DNA of 64,000 nucleotides from JBGVSA01 sp049840475 (GTDB lineage: Bacteria > Pseudomonadota > Gammaproteobacteria > Burkholderiales > Rhodocyclaceae): the NCBI GenBank assembly GCA_049840475.1, contig JASGKX010000003.1:868001-932000 (forward strand), read 5' to 3'. Positions within the stretch are counted from its first letter, which is position 1, and the number at the start of each line of letters is the position of its first letter. The translations under genes were made by a program, and so were the position numbers. Of this stretch, positions 1 through 9,791 are shown piece by piece. The notes below the pieces were generated by a model. It saw only the letters and a list, made by a program, of their open reading frames with translations, did not search any database and was not told the origin of the DNA.

Positions 1-2046
1 ATCGCGCTCCTGTGGCTCAGCTACATCGTGGCGCTGGCGCGCGGGCTGACACCGCTCCCCGCGATCAACCCCGGCACCTTCGTGCTGTTCGGCGGGAATA
101 TGGAAGCGGTTCGCCTCGCACGCGGACCATTGCTCGCGCTGTGGTGCCTGCCTTTCCTCGCCCGCACGGGACTACGCGGCCTGACGGCGGGCGCAGTGCT
201 CGCCATGCTGGGCGTCGCGGGCGCGGTGCTCCTCGAACGCCTGTCATTCACCTCGCTGACCGACTTCGCCACCGACTACCGCACCACGGGTTCATTCTGG
301 GAGATGCATGTTGGCGGCGCCGCCCTCGATGGTGCGCTCGTCCTGACCTGGCCCTTCACCGTATGGGCGGCCGTGCGTGCTCGCGGCTGGCTGCGCATCG
401 CGGCTGGCATTGCCAGTCTGCTCGGCGCCTACGCCATCCTCGCGGGTTTCACCCGCAGCACCTACGCCGCCGCAGGATTATCGCTGGCCGTACTGCTGAC
501 ACTATCGTTATGGCATCCGTCCGCGCGACAACGGCGCCCGCAGGCCGTGCGCTGGCCAATCGCCATCCTCATCGTGACTGTGCTGCTTGCGGCTGCAGCA
601 ACCTTTGACGGCTCGGGCTACCGGGGACTCACTGCCTTGCTGTGTCTGGCGGTTTGCGGCTGGCTCGCCGCCGGTGCCGCGCCCGACGCACCCGCCGCTT
701 CTCGCGGGCCGGTACTGGTCGGCCTTGTCTGTGGCGTCGTGCTCGCAGGCTTGTCCGCAATGCTGGGCGTCCTGCACGACAAGATGCTGTACCTGCAGTT
801 CGTCGGCATCGCTGCGCTCGCCGCCATGAGCACGCAGCCCGGTCGTCCGCGCGGGCCGCTCGGCACGGTGGGCGCTTTCGCGGCGTTGGCGTGGAGCGCC
901 ATCGGCGCCGTTCGCGTCGCCGATCACTGGGGCGGTGGCGACGCTGGCGTGCAAATGACAGTGGCCGCCATCGTGCTGGTTGCGCTGACCTCGGCACCGG
1001 CCCTGACGGGGCACGTGGCATGGCGAATCAAACGACGCCATATCGTGCCGCTGCTTGTGGCGCTGGGTTGCACGGGCATGACCATCGCCGTGGCCAACAG
1101 CTACTACGCCGGGACGCGATTCTCGACCGTGGGCGCCGATCTGAATACCCGTATCAACAATTGGCGTCAGGTCATCACGCTGGTCGACAGCCCGTCGCAC
1201 GCGCTGCTCGGCCTGGGCGCGGGGCAGTTTCCACTGGCCTATCGCTGGAAAATCATCGATTCGCTGTTCTCGGGCGACGTGCATCTGAACTCGGACGGCC
1301 AGACCACGTGGGCCACGCTGGATGCGCCTCGTCACATTCAAGGCGGCGAAGAAGTGTTCCGCATCACTCAGCGTGTGCGCGGCAATGAGATTGTCCTGCC
1401 GGCACGGCTGCAATTTCGCGGGCGCGCGCGAACCGATGCCGTCATCGGCATGGAGCTGTGCCGCAAGCACCTCATCTACCCCGCCGTGTGCATCGGCCGG
1501 AACATGACGATCCCCGGCGACGGTCAATGGCATCAGATGACATGGGATGCGGCGGCGGGCACCGATCTCGACGGCGGACCGTGGTACGCCTACCGCCCGC
1601 TGACCTTCGCTTTCTCGCCGCAAGCCACGCAGGCCTTCGACGTCACCGACATTTCGCTGATTGACGCCACGGGCACGGAGCGACTCGACAATGGCAATTT
1701 TGCGCTCGATGGCTGGCGGTGGTTCTCGGCCTCCGACCGACAACACTTGCCCTGGCATGCCAAGAACGTATTCCTTCACATGCTGGTGGAAAACGGGGCA
1801 CTCGGCGTCGTCGCGCTGGGACTTGCCTTCATCGTGGCACTGGTGCGTCTGGTCAGCTGGCCAGGCAACATGCATCCGCTTGCCGCCCCCATGGCGGCAA
1901 GCCTTGCTGGCTTTCTGGTGGCTGGCACGTTCGACAGCATCATCGACGCCCCGCGCGTGGCATTCATGCTGTTCGTGTGGCTGGGCGCAGCGCTCGGGTT
2001 GAGCGGAATTCCTCCGAAGGGTGCCGCCCGCAGCGCTTCATCGTAG
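1..2046 (+). CDS. O-antigen ligase/polymerase-like membrane protein (5' partial)
   Basis: The reading frame is open from the first base, so the N-terminus lies outside the window. About 681 residues are visible. Many hydrophobic segments in the first 380 residues and again near the C-terminus indicate a polytopic inner-membrane protein. Between about nt 1240 and 1750 there is a large polar stretch with a lectin-like look (NGNF followed by DGWRW), then the HAKNVFLHMLVENGALG segment, which resembles the conserved loop of Wzy/WaaL-type enzymes that join O-antigen or glycan chains to lipid carriers. I infer a glycan ligase or polymerase; the acceptor is unknown. It ends 37 nt before the convergent phasin gene. 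Confidence 0.6.
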   Translation: MALLWLSYIVALARGLTPLPAINPGTFVLFGGNMEAVRLARGPLLALWCLPFLARTGLRGLTAGAVLAMLGVAGAVLLERLSFTSLTDFATDYRTTGSFWEMHVGGAALDGALVLTWPFTVWAAVRARGWLRIAAGIASLLGAYAILAGFTRSTYAAAGLSLAVLLTLSLWHPSARQRRPQAVRWPIAILIVTVLLAAAATFDGSGYRGLTALLCLAVCGWLAAGAAPDAPAASRGPVLVGLVCGVVLAGLSAMLGVLHDKMLYLQFVGIAALAAMSTQPGRPRGPLGTVGAFAALAWSAIGAVRVADHWGGGDAGVQMTVAAIVLVALTSAPALTGHVAWRIKRRHIVPLLVALGCTGMTIAVANSYYAGTRFSTVGADLNTRINNWRQVITLVDSPSHALLGLGAGQFPLAYRWKIIDSLFSGDVHLNSDGQTTWATLDAPRHIQGGEEVFRITQRVRGNEIVLPARLQFRGRARTDAVIGMELCRKHLIYPAVCIGRNMTIPGDGQWHQMTWDAAAGTDLDGGPWYAYRPLTFAFSPQATQAFDVTDISLIDATGTERLDNGNFALDGWRWFSASDRQHLPWHAKNVFLHMLVENGALGVVALGLAFIVALVRLVSWPGNMHPLAAPMAASLAGFLVAGTFDSIIDAPRVAFMLFVWLGAALGLSGIPPKGAARSASS

Positions 2047-2083
2047 GGTGGGCGCCGTCGCGCGGGCCCACCCCGTAGCTGCA

Positions 2084-2593
2084 TTACTTACGCGGCTTGC
2101 GCGCGCCCTGCCCGGCTGCGGCACCAAAAGCGGCCGATGAAGCCTGCACGACTTGTTCGAGCGTGCGGCGTGCGGCGTCGAAACTGTCCTGCAAGGCTTT
2201 GGTTGCCGCGTCGTTGCTGAGAGGCGTGTTCTTGAACATGCCCTGCATGCTGGCAATCACGTCGTTCCCGCTCTCGGTGAACTGCTGGCTCACAAGGCGC
2301 CCCATCTCCATCTGCAATTCGGTGGCGACCTGTGCAATGCCACGGCTGCACGCCAGCATTTTTTCGGTGGTCTCCTGCGCATAGCGGCTGCGCAATTGCA
2401 GCGCCTCTTGCGGCGTGCTGGCCTGCGCCACAGCCCGTGCGCTGGATACGCCGCTTTCGAATATGTCGCGCGCGGCCTGCATTTGTAGCTCGAGAATGCG
2501 TTGAGAGTTTTCGATCGACAGTTGCGCCAGTTCCATCGCGGCGTCGAGATTCTTCTTCTGCAATGCGCCAAGTGCTTCTTGGTTGCTCGCCAT
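2084..2593 (-). CDS. phasin family protein
   Basis: A 169-residue, all-helical, low-complexity protein rich in Ala, Gln, Glu and Ser. It starts MASNQEALGALQKKNLDAAM and carries SIENSQRILELQMQAARDIF, the typical phasin_2 pattern. Phasins coat polyhydroxyalkanoate granules and control their size and number. I chose the ATG at 2593 because GGAGGAAGG lies 4 nt upstream; an ATG 15 nt earlier has no ribosome binding site. The C-terminus is basic (GARKPRK), as is common in granule-binding phasins that touch DNA or phosphate. It is convergent with the preceding membrane protein and divergent from clpB. Confidence 0.88.
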   Translation of the reverse strand: MASNQEALGALQKKNLDAAMELAQLSIENSQRILELQMQAARDIFESGVSSARAVAQASTPQEALQLRSRYAQETTEKMLACSRGIAQVATELQMEMGRLVSQQFTESGNDVIASMQGMFKNTPLSNDAATKALQDSFDAARRTLEQVVQASSAAFGAAAGQGARKPRK

Positions 2594-2775
2594 GACACCT
2601 TCCTCCATATGGTTGGTCGAAAACGGCAGTCAGCCCGATGATGCGTTCCATGTGAGTCCCCGGACCGCACACATTCTCTAAAACTAGCATCGCACGAGCC
2701 GGTTCGCAGGTTGAAGCGCCACGTGCCACTATGAAAAGAGCGACCGCAGCCTCTATCAATGTAGTGAGCGCATGC

Positions 2776-2803
2776 CTTGAAAGCGATGCGCCCAGCCCCA
2801 TTT
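2776..2803 (+). promoter_or_regulatory. sigma-32 heat-shock promoter of clpB
   Basis: CTTGAAA (2776-2782), a 13-nt spacer, then CCCCATTT (2796-2803). This is a near-perfect match to the RpoH consensus (CTTGAAA, 11-16 nt, CCCCATNT) and lies 36 nt upstream of the clpB start. Confidence 0.8.
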
Positions 2804-2838
2804 GTTGAGCAATTCCAGTATTTCGGGGGGTTACCCAC

Positions 2839-5421
2839 ATGCGAATCGACAAGCTGACCACCAAATTTCAGCAGGCACTGCAGGAAGCGCAGAGCATCGC
2901 CGTCGGCAATGAGAACCAATACATCGAACCTCAGCACCTGTTGCTGGCCATGCTCGATGACGATGACAGCGGCACGGGTTCGCTACTCGCCCGCGCCGGC
3001 GTGAATGTGCCGCCGCTGCGCACGGCGCTCGATCGCGGGCTTGCACGCCTGCCGCAGGTACAGGGCACGGGCGGCGACATACAAGTCGGCCGCGACCTGG
3101 GCAATCTGCTCAACGTGACCGACCGCGAGGCGCAAAAACGTGGCGATCAGTTCATTGCCACCGAGATGTTCCTGCTCGCCGTCGTCGATGACAAAGGCGA
3201 AACCGGCCGGCTGCTGCGCGAACACGGCGCCAACCGCAAGGCGCTGGAAGCCGCCATCGAAGCCGTTCGCGGAGGTGCCTCCGTGGGCAGCCAGGACGCG
3301 GAATCGCAACGCGAGGCGCTCAAGAAATACTGCCTCGACCTGACCGAACGCGCCCGTTCGGGCAAGCTCGACCCGGTCATCGGCCGCGACGACGAAATCC
3401 GCCGTGCCATTCAGATCCTGCAGCGTCGCACCAAGAACAACCCGGTGCTGATCGGCGAGCCCGGCGTGGGCAAGACCGCCATCGTCGAAGGGCTGGCACA
3501 GCGCATCATCAACGACGAGGTGCCCGAAACCCTCAAGGGCAAGCGTGTGCTCTCGCTCGACATGGCCTCGCTATTGGCTGGCGCCAAATATCGTGGCGAA
3601 TTCGAGGAACGCCTCAAGGCTGTGCTGGCGGATATCGCCAAAGAAGAAGGCCGCATCATCGTCTTCATCGACGAGATCCACACCATGGTCGGCGCAGGCA
3701 AGGCCGAAGGCGCCATCGATGCCGGCAACATGCTCAAGCCCGCCTTGGCGCGTGGTGAGCTGCACTGCATTGGCGCGACCACGCTGGACGAATACCGCAA
3801 GTACATCGAAAAAGACGCCGCACTCGAACGCCGCTTTCAAAAGGTACTCGTCGATGAACCGTCAGTAGAGTCGACCATCGCCATCCTGCGCGGCCTGCAA
3901 GAAAAGTACGAACTGCACCACGGCGTGGACATCACCGACCCGGCCATCGTCGCGGCGGCGGAACTGTCGCACCGCTACATCACAGATCGCTTTCTGCCGG
4001 ACAAGGCCATCGACCTGATCGACGAAGCGGCCGCGCGCATCAAGATGGAAATCGACTCCAAGCCGGAATCGATGGACAAGCTCGACCGTCGGATCATCCA
4101 GCTCAAGATCGAGCGCGAAGCCGTCAAGAAAGAAAAGGACGAAGCCTCGCAGCGCCGCCTTGGCCTGATCGAAGAAGAGATCACCAAGCTCGAACGCGAA
4201 TACGCCGACCTCGACGAAATCTGGAAGGCGGAAAAAGCACAGGTCGCCGGCAGCCAGCACATCAAGGAAGCCATCGAAAAGGTACGTGTGCAGATGGAAG
4301 AAGCCAAGCGCCGCGGCGACTGGCAGAAAATGAGCGAACTGCAATACGGCGAACTGCCCAAACTGGAAGCGCAGCTCAAGGCAGCGGAAGCCGGTGGTGG
4401 CGAGAAGAAAGCCAACAAGCTGCTGCGCACGCAGGTCGGCGCGGAAGAAATCGCCGAAGTCGTCTCGCGCGCCACGGGCATCCCCGTGTCGAAGATGATG
4501 CAGGGCGAGCGCGACAAGCTGCTCAAGATGGAAGACCACCTGCATACGCGCGTGGTCGGTCAGGATGAGGCCGTGCGCCTCGTGTCGGACGCGATCCGCC
4601 GTTCACGCGCCGGACTCGCCGACGAGAACCGTCCGTACGGATCGTTCCTGTTCCTCGGGCCGACCGGCGTGGGCAAGACCGAACTATGCAAGACGCTGGC
4701 GGAATTCCTGTTCGATTCGGAAGACCACCTTATTCGCATCGACATGAGCGAATTCATGGAGAAGCACTCCGTGGCACGTCTGATCGGCGCGCCGCCGGGA
4801 TACGTGGGCTACGAAGAAGGCGGCTATCTGACGGAACAGGTTCGCCGCAAGCCATACTCGGTGATCCTCTTCGATGAAGTCGAAAAGGCGCACCCGGACG
4901 TGTTCAACGTGCTGCTGCAGGTGCTCGACGACGGGCGCATGACAGACGGCCAGGGGCGCACGGTCGACTTCAAGAACACGGTGATCGTGATGACCTCGAA
5001 CCTGGGCAGCCAGATGATCCAGTCGATGAGCCACGAGCCTTATGACGCCGTCAAGGCGGCCGTCATGAGCGAGGTGAAGACCTTCTTCCGCCCCGAGTTC
5101 ATCAACCGCATCGACGAGGTCGTGGTGTTCCACGCGCTGGCGAACGAGCATATCCAGTCGATCGCTCGCATCCAGTTGGAATACCTGCAGAAACGGCTGG
5201 CGCGGTTGGAAATCGGCCTGATGGTGTCCGACCCGGCACTGCTCGAAATCTCCAAGTCGGGCTTCGACCCTATCTATGGCGCGCGTCCGCTCAAGCGGGC
5301 GATCCAGGAGCACATCGAGAACCCGCTGGCCAAGGAGATCCTCGAAGGCCGCTTCGGTGCCAAGGACACCGTGGTGGTCGACGCCGAGGGCGGCGAGATC
5401 CACTTTCGCAAGCCGTCCTGA
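2839..5421 (+). CDS. clpB: ATP-dependent disaggregase ClpB
   Basis: 860 residues, the normal ClpB length. The N-terminal Clp-N domain (MRIDKLTTKFQQALQEAQ) is followed by a first AAA+ module with Walker A GEPGVGKT near residues 206-213. A long coiled-coil middle domain at about 410-530 distinguishes ClpB from ClpA. The second AAA+ module has Walker A GPTGVGKT near 607-614, then the C-terminal D2-small domain. ClpB works with DnaK/DnaJ/GrpE in the cytosol to resolubilise aggregated protein. The gene stands alone between a sigma-32 promoter and a strong terminator. Confidence 0.98.
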   Translation: MRIDKLTTKFQQALQEAQSIAVGNENQYIEPQHLLLAMLDDDDSGTGSLLARAGVNVPPLRTALDRGLARLPQVQGTGGDIQVGRDLGNLLNVTDREAQKRGDQFIATEMFLLAVVDDKGETGRLLREHGANRKALEAAIEAVRGGASVGSQDAESQREALKKYCLDLTERARSGKLDPVIGRDDEIRRAIQILQRRTKNNPVLIGEPGVGKTAIVEGLAQRIINDEVPETLKGKRVLSLDMASLLAGAKYRGEFEERLKAVLADIAKEEGRIIVFIDEIHTMVGAGKAEGAIDAGNMLKPALARGELHCIGATTLDEYRKYIEKDAALERRFQKVLVDEPSVESTIAILRGLQEKYELHHGVDITDPAIVAAAELSHRYITDRFLPDKAIDLIDEAAARIKMEIDSKPESMDKLDRRIIQLKIEREAVKKEKDEASQRRLGLIEEEITKLEREYADLDEIWKAEKAQVAGSQHIKEAIEKVRVQMEEAKRRGDWQKMSELQYGELPKLEAQLKAAEAGGGEKKANKLLRTQVGAEEIAEVVSRATGIPVSKMMQGERDKLLKMEDHLHTRVVGQDEAVRLVSDAIRRSRAGLADENRPYGSFLFLGPTGVGKTELCKTLAEFLFDSEDHLIRIDMSEFMEKHSVARLIGAPPGYVGYEEGGYLTEQVRRKPYSVILFDEVEKAHPDVFNVLLQVLDDGRMTDGQGRTVDFKNTVIVMTSNLGSQMIQSMSHEPYDAVKAAVMSEVKTFFRPEFINRIDEVVVFHALANEHIQSIARIQLEYLQKRLARLEIGLMVSDPALLEISKSGFDPIYGARPLKRAIQEHIENPLAKEILEGRFGAKDTVVVDAEGGEIHFRKPS

Positions 5422-5440
5422 GCTTCGTCATCAACACAGA

Positions 5441-5471
5441 ACAAAGCCACCCTCGGGTGGCTTTGTTTTTG
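5441..5471 (+). terminator. rho-independent terminator after clpB
   Basis: ACAAAGCCACCC pairs with GGGTGGCTTTGT around a very short loop, followed by TTTTTG. It begins 20 nt after the clpB stop codon. Confidence 0.9.
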
Positions 5472-5504
5472 TGAAGACCATATTCGCCCTCCCCAGCCCC
5501 GGCC

Positions 5505-6584
5505 TCAGTCGCCGTACAGGCCGTAATCCTGTTGTGCCCCACGCGTGTGTTCGACGCGGCGCCCCAAGCGACGCACGGAATCACGCACCATCAACTGGCC
5601 ATTGAGCAGAAGCGTACAGAAAGGTCTATCTGACCGGGCGAGGCGTTGTTGAAGGACGCGGATCGCCTCAAAGCCCAATTCGCTGCGCGGCACGTGCATG
5701 GACGTGAGCGCCACATCGTTGACTTGCGCAAGGTTGAAGCCATCCACACTCATCACAGAGATATCTCGCGGCACCACCAGCCCCAGCTCACGCACCGCCT
5801 TCATTGCGCCAGCGGCCATGAAATCCCCTCCCGCAAGAATGGCCGTCGGATATCGATTCCGGGGCAGATGGGCGAAGTGATCAAGTACCGCCTGTCGCGT
5901 CTCTTCCGCGCCAAACCCGCTCGTGGTGATCAGGTTGCGCGTCTCGACAAATGGCACGTTGGCCGCGGCGAAGGCGTCACGAATCCCGGCGAGGCGTCGC
6001 TCCATCGTCGAACGCCGCAGGCATTGCACATTGAGAATGTCATGATGCCCTTGCTCAATGAGCCATCCCGCGCCGAACTGGCCTATCGATTGATGATCAG
6101 GCAACACCGCATCGAGCCGAAGAGTGGTGTCCCGGCAATTAACGAGCACACACGGTTTTCCGATGTCAGCAGCCATCTCGTGGACGACTGGATCGTCGAT
6201 ACCGAGCAGGATTGCGGCCTCGACTGAGGGGTCCGATATTCTCTTCAGAAACAGAGCAACGTCACAATCACGCTCTTCGAGTGCGTTGTAGGTCACGCGT
6301 GTGTCATAGGAAGCCACAGCCTCACGCACACCCTCGATGACCTTGAAATAGAAGATATCCATGCGAACGTCGAAAGCCCTCTGCGGCGCGAAGATCGTCA
6401 CGGTGCGGAACAGCAGGCGACCCAATGACAGATCCTGTAACACGCCCTGCATGCGGGCACAGTTCAGGACTTTTTCCTTCGCGTGCGCGCTGACGTTTCC
6501 TTTGCCCGCCAGCACGCGCGAAACCGTACTGATCGAGAGCCCTGTGTGTTCGGCCAACTGACGGATTTTCAACTTTCCCGACAA
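5505..6584 (-). CDS. LacI-family transcriptional regulator
   Basis: 359 residues. The N-terminal helix-turn-helix is classical LacI: KIRQLAEHTGLSISTVSRVL, then a hinge (NVSAHAKEKVLNCARMQG). The rest is a periplasmic-binding-protein-like effector domain with TAILAGGDFMAAGAMKAVRE and ISVMSVDGF. LacI proteins normally repress sugar or glycoside catabolic genes and release DNA on binding the inducer. It is transcribed away from the TRAP transporter and GH31 genes across a 234-nt gap, which makes that locus its likely target. The effector is unknown. The C-terminus faces the clpB terminator. Confidence 0.92.
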   Translation of the reverse strand: MSGKLKIRQLAEHTGLSISTVSRVLAGKGNVSAHAKEKVLNCARMQGVLQDLSLGRLLFRTVTIFAPQRAFDVRMDIFYFKVIEGVREAVASYDTRVTYNALEERDCDVALFLKRISDPSVEAAILLGIDDPVVHEMAADIGKPCVLVNCRDTTLRLDAVLPDHQSIGQFGAGWLIEQGHHDILNVQCLRRSTMERRLAGIRDAFAAANVPFVETRNLITTSGFGAEETRQAVLDHFAHLPRNRYPTAILAGGDFMAAGAMKAVRELGLVVPRDISVMSVDGFNLAQVNDVALTSMHVPRSELGFEAIRVLQQRLARSDRPFCTLLLNGQLMVRDSVRRLGRRVEHTRGAQQDYGLYGD

Positions 6585-6818
6585 GACGAAATCCTCGTGA
6601 AAATGCTTGCGCGTTAAGACATCGCCATTAGATCAAGCGTTGGACCACGCAAGAGGGTTGTTCTCGCAACAGTCCTGCAATTCCTTTCAGCAAAACCCTT
6701 TGCCTCCGTTTCGGAGAGATTGCTAGCTTCTCTTCAGCGTCGACAGGTCCCACCCTCTTCCAACTCAAATTGGTGACGATATGTCGCGCGGCACAAAACG
6801 TATGCAAAGGAGACATCC

Positions 6819-7805
6819 ATGATCAAAACCCTAAGACTGGCCACTCGCGGACTGCTAGCCGCCTCGCTGGCAGTTGTGTTTTCCCACGCTCCGGCGCAGG
6901 CCGCCGAGAAGATGCGCTTGGCACACGGCCTACCGGAAGACAACCCAGTGCATATTGCGATGAAGCACTTCGCCGACGCGGTCAAGCAAAGGACCAACGG
7001 GGAAATCGAGATCACGGTGTTTCCCAACGGCCAACTCGGACAAGAGCGCGAACTACTTGAGCAGGTGCAGAACGGCGTCCTGGAGATGACCAAGGCTAAC
7101 GCGGCCCCACTGGAGACATTCGTGCTGGAATACAAGGTCTTCAACCTGCCATATGTCTTTCGCAACAAGGACCACTTCTTCAACGTAGTCCAAGGCGCTG
7201 TCGGGGATTCGATCCTGGCGGCATCGACAGGCAAGGGGTTTGTGGGGCTGACTTTCTACGATTCTGGCTCGCGCAGCTTTTATGCCAAGAAGCCGATCAA
7301 TACGCCCGACGACCTCAAGGGCATGAAGATCCGCATCCAGCAAAGTCCAACCACCATCAAGATGATCCGGGCGCTGGGAGCGTCGCCCACGCCCATGCCA
7401 TGGGGCGAGGTGTACTCGGCCCTGCAAATGGGCGTCGTTGACGGCGCCGAGAACAACCTGACTGCATTGACCAGTGGGCGACATGGTGAAGTCACCAAGT
7501 TCTTCTCGACGGACGAACACCAGATCGTGCCCGACGTGCTGGTGATATCAGCCACCAAGTGGAACACGCTGAAGAAGCCACAGCGGGATGCCATTCGCGC
7601 TGCCGCCAAAGAGTCGTTCGAGTTGCAGAAAAAACTCTGGGCCGACTTTGAACTGGCCGAACGCGCCAAAGCCGAGAAGATGGGCGTCAAGTTTGTCACT
7701 GTGGACAAGGCGCCATTCGTTGCCAAGGTTAAGCCCATGATCGACACCGAGCGGAAGAACACCAAGATCGCCTCGCTGCTCGACCAGATCTCCGCCGTCA
7801 AGTAA
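6819..7805 (+). CDS. TRAP transporter substrate-binding protein, DctP family
   Basis: 328 residues with a clear Sec signal peptide (hydrophobic core, then HAPAQA and AEKMRLAHGL as the mature start). DctP-fold signatures follow: HGLPEDNPVHIAMKHFADAV, FPNGQLGQERELLEQVQNG and MGVVDGAENN. The arginine-containing KIRIQQSP segment is where this family usually binds the carboxylate of its ligand. It captures a solute in the periplasm and passes it to the QM membrane pair. AAAGGAGA lies just upstream of the ATG. It heads the dctPQM-GH31 gene set. The substrate is not determinable here; a sugar acid or glycoside with an acidic group would fit both the TRAP family and the adjacent glycosidase. Confidence 0.92.
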   Translation: MIKTLRLATRGLLAASLAVVFSHAPAQAAEKMRLAHGLPEDNPVHIAMKHFADAVKQRTNGEIEITVFPNGQLGQERELLEQVQNGVLEMTKANAAPLETFVLEYKVFNLPYVFRNKDHFFNVVQGAVGDSILAASTGKGFVGLTFYDSGSRSFYAKKPINTPDDLKGMKIRIQQSPTTIKMIRALGASPTPMPWGEVYSALQMGVVDGAENNLTALTSGRHGEVTKFFSTDEHQIVPDVLVISATKWNTLKKPQRDAIRAAAKESFELQKKLWADFELAERAKAEKMGVKFVTVDKAPFVAKVKPMIDTERKNTKIASLLDQISAVK

Positions 7806-7864
7806 CTCACCGCTGCAGCGCGTTGACCAGCGCTGTCGCGGGTTGACGCCAAGGAGGCATTCCC

Positions 7865-8395
7865 ATGCTTTTCAAGATCAAGACTGCGCTCGATCGCGTA
7901 CTGCAAGCGGGACTCGTCGCTTGTTTCGTTACGTTGACGCTATGTGTGCTGTGGCAAGTCGTCACCCGCTACGCGCTCAATGACCCGGCCATCTTCACTG
8001 AAGAAACATCTCGCTTTGCCGTCATCTGGCTAAGTCTGCTCGGCACGGCCTACGCCTGCGGGCGCATCGAGCATATGGCGTACTCCATGCTCGAGGAAAA
8101 GCTCTCTGGCGCAGCACTCCGAACGCATGTACGCGTCGTCGCACTCATCGTATTGGTGTTTAGCGTTGCCGTATTCATCTACGGCGGAGGCAAGTTGGTA
8201 CTGCGCGCGTTCGACGTCGAACAACTGTCCGCCACACTCGAGATGCCCATGGGTTGGGTGTACCTGTGTATTCCGATTGCCGGCGTCGCCATCGTGTTCT
8301 ACCAGATCGTCATTCTCGTCGCGCCCGAACGCGCCAAGGCAGCAAACGAGGTTGACCAAGCCGTCGAGCACATCAACAAGGAGATTCCCGCATGA
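7865..8395 (+). CDS. TRAP transporter small permease, DctQ family
   Basis: 176 residues with four predicted transmembrane helices, the DctQ topology. WQVVTRYALNDPAIFTEETSRFAVIWLSLLG is split by family hallmarks: the aromatic TRY and the TEE motif before helix two. An AAGGAGG ribosome binding site precedes the ATG. Its last codons overlap the start of the large permease by 4 nt (ATGA), implying translational coupling. It forms the membrane complex with the next protein and is energised by the sodium or proton gradient rather than ATP. Confidence 0.92.
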   Translation: MLFKIKTALDRVLQAGLVACFVTLTLCVLWQVVTRYALNDPAIFTEETSRFAVIWLSLLGTAYACGRIEHMAYSMLEEKLSGAALRTHVRVVALIVLVFSVAVFIYGGGKLVLRAFDVEQLSATLEMPMGWVYLCIPIAGVAIVFYQIVILVAPERAKAANEVDQAVEHINKEIPA

Positions 8396-9702
8396 GTGGC
8401 GCATTGTGGATTCTCTGCATCGTCTTCACGGTCCTGTTGCTGTTCGGTGTGCCCGTCAGCTTTTGTATTGGTGTGGGCACCCTCTTGGCGTTGCTTACGG
8501 TGACACCGTCCATCGACGCGGCGTTGATCGTCTCCGCCCAGCGGATCGCATCCAGCCTGGATAGCTTCACACTCGTCGCGATCCCACTGTTCATTCTCGC
8601 GGGCAGCATCATGAACACAGGCGGCATTGCGGCACGCCTGATCGATCTTGCCAAGGTTCTCGTCGGCTGGCTGCCTGGTTCGCTGGCCCAGATCACTGTC
8701 GTGGCCAATGCGCTATTCGGTGCCATCTCGGGTTCAGCCGTGGCCAGCGCTGCGGCGGTCGGCTCAGTCATGTCCCCCCTGCAGCGCAAGGCCGGCTACA
8801 ACATGCCGATCTGCGCAGCGGCCAACGTGGCGTCTTCCCCTTGCGGTCTGCTGATCCCGCCGTCCGGCGCACTCATCGTGTATTCGCTAATCTCCGGCGG
8901 CACACCGGTTGACGTGCTCTTCGTGGCCGGATATATCCCCGGCATGATCATGGCGCTGTCGGCCATGACCTGGCTCTGGATCCTCGCCATGCGGGGTGAT
9001 CTCCCGCGAGAAGTTCATCGTTACTCACTGGGTGAATCACTGGCCATTTCCCTTCGTGCCCTGCCGGCGCTGGCCATGATCGTGATCGTCATGGGCGGCA
9101 TCGTGGGCGGAATCTTCACCGCCACCGAAGCAGCCGGCGTCGCAGCGGTTCACACCTTCATCCTCGGCAAGTTCTTCTACCGCAGCCTATCGTGGCGAAA
9201 TCTGGCACGCAGCATTCTGGATGCTTCGGTCGGCACAGCCGTAGTCATGTTGATGGTCGGTGTATCGATGACTATGTCATGGCTTTTGGCAAGCACCGGA
9301 TCTGTCCAGGCGATTGCCAACGCAATCATTGGCGTTTCGGACAATCCATACACGTTGCTGTTCATGTTCAACGTGCTGATGCTGGTCCTGGGCATGTTCC
9401 TGGACATCACACCGGGACTGCTGATCTTCACGCCGATTTTCCTGCCCGTGGCAATACAACTGGGCATCTCGCCGGTGCACTTCGGCATCATCATCGTCTT
9501 CAACCTGTGCATCGGAATCGCTACACCGCCCGTGGGTAGCACGCTATTCGTGACTGCGCGCGTCTCGCGTGTGTCGCTGGCCGAACTGACGCGCCCCTTG
9601 CTGCCCATGTTCGCCTTCGAAATCGCCGCACTCATGCTGATCACTTACGTGCCGGCTCTCTCCCTCTGGCTGCCAGAACTCCTGTTAGGCAAGACCGGAT
9701 AA
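8392..9702 (+). CDS. TRAP transporter large permease, DctM family
   Basis: 436 residues with about twelve hydrophobic segments. Typical DctM features are IPLFILAGSIMNTGGIAARL, GAISGSAVASAAAVGSVM and the late ITPGLLIFTPIFLPVA and GIATPPVGSTLF loops. It is the channel-forming half of the TRAP transporter. It overlaps the small permease by 4 nt and is followed after about 90 nt by the GH31 gene, so the transporter and hydrolase are probably co-transcribed. Confidence 0.95.
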   Translation: MSGALWILCIVFTVLLLFGVPVSFCIGVGTLLALLTVTPSIDAALIVSAQRIASSLDSFTLVAIPLFILAGSIMNTGGIAARLIDLAKVLVGWLPGSLAQITVVANALFGAISGSAVASAAAVGSVMSPLQRKAGYNMPICAAANVASSPCGLLIPPSGALIVYSLISGGTPVDVLFVAGYIPGMIMALSAMTWLWILAMRGDLPREVHRYSLGESLAISLRALPALAMIVIVMGGIVGGIFTATEAAGVAAVHTFILGKFFYRSLSWRNLARSILDASVGTAVVMLMVGVSMTMSWLLASTGSVQAIANAIIGVSDNPYTLLFMFNVLMLVLGMFLDITPGLLIFTPIFLPVAIQLGISPVHFGIIIVFNLCIGIATPPVGSTLFVTARVSRVSLAELTRPLLPMFAFEIAALMLITYVPALSLWLPELLLGKTG

Positions 9703-9791
9703 AGACACGTGCCACGAACCTCGTGGCACGCCATCACACCCACCCTTCAACGATCGTTTCGGCTTACCGGCCGTACGCGAGGAATCGACTC

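Noticed and set aside
508..1875. A 455-codon open frame opposite the O-antigen ligase-like gene.
   Set aside because: It is an antisense shadow with unusual composition (rich in His, Arg and Gln) and no recognisable domain.
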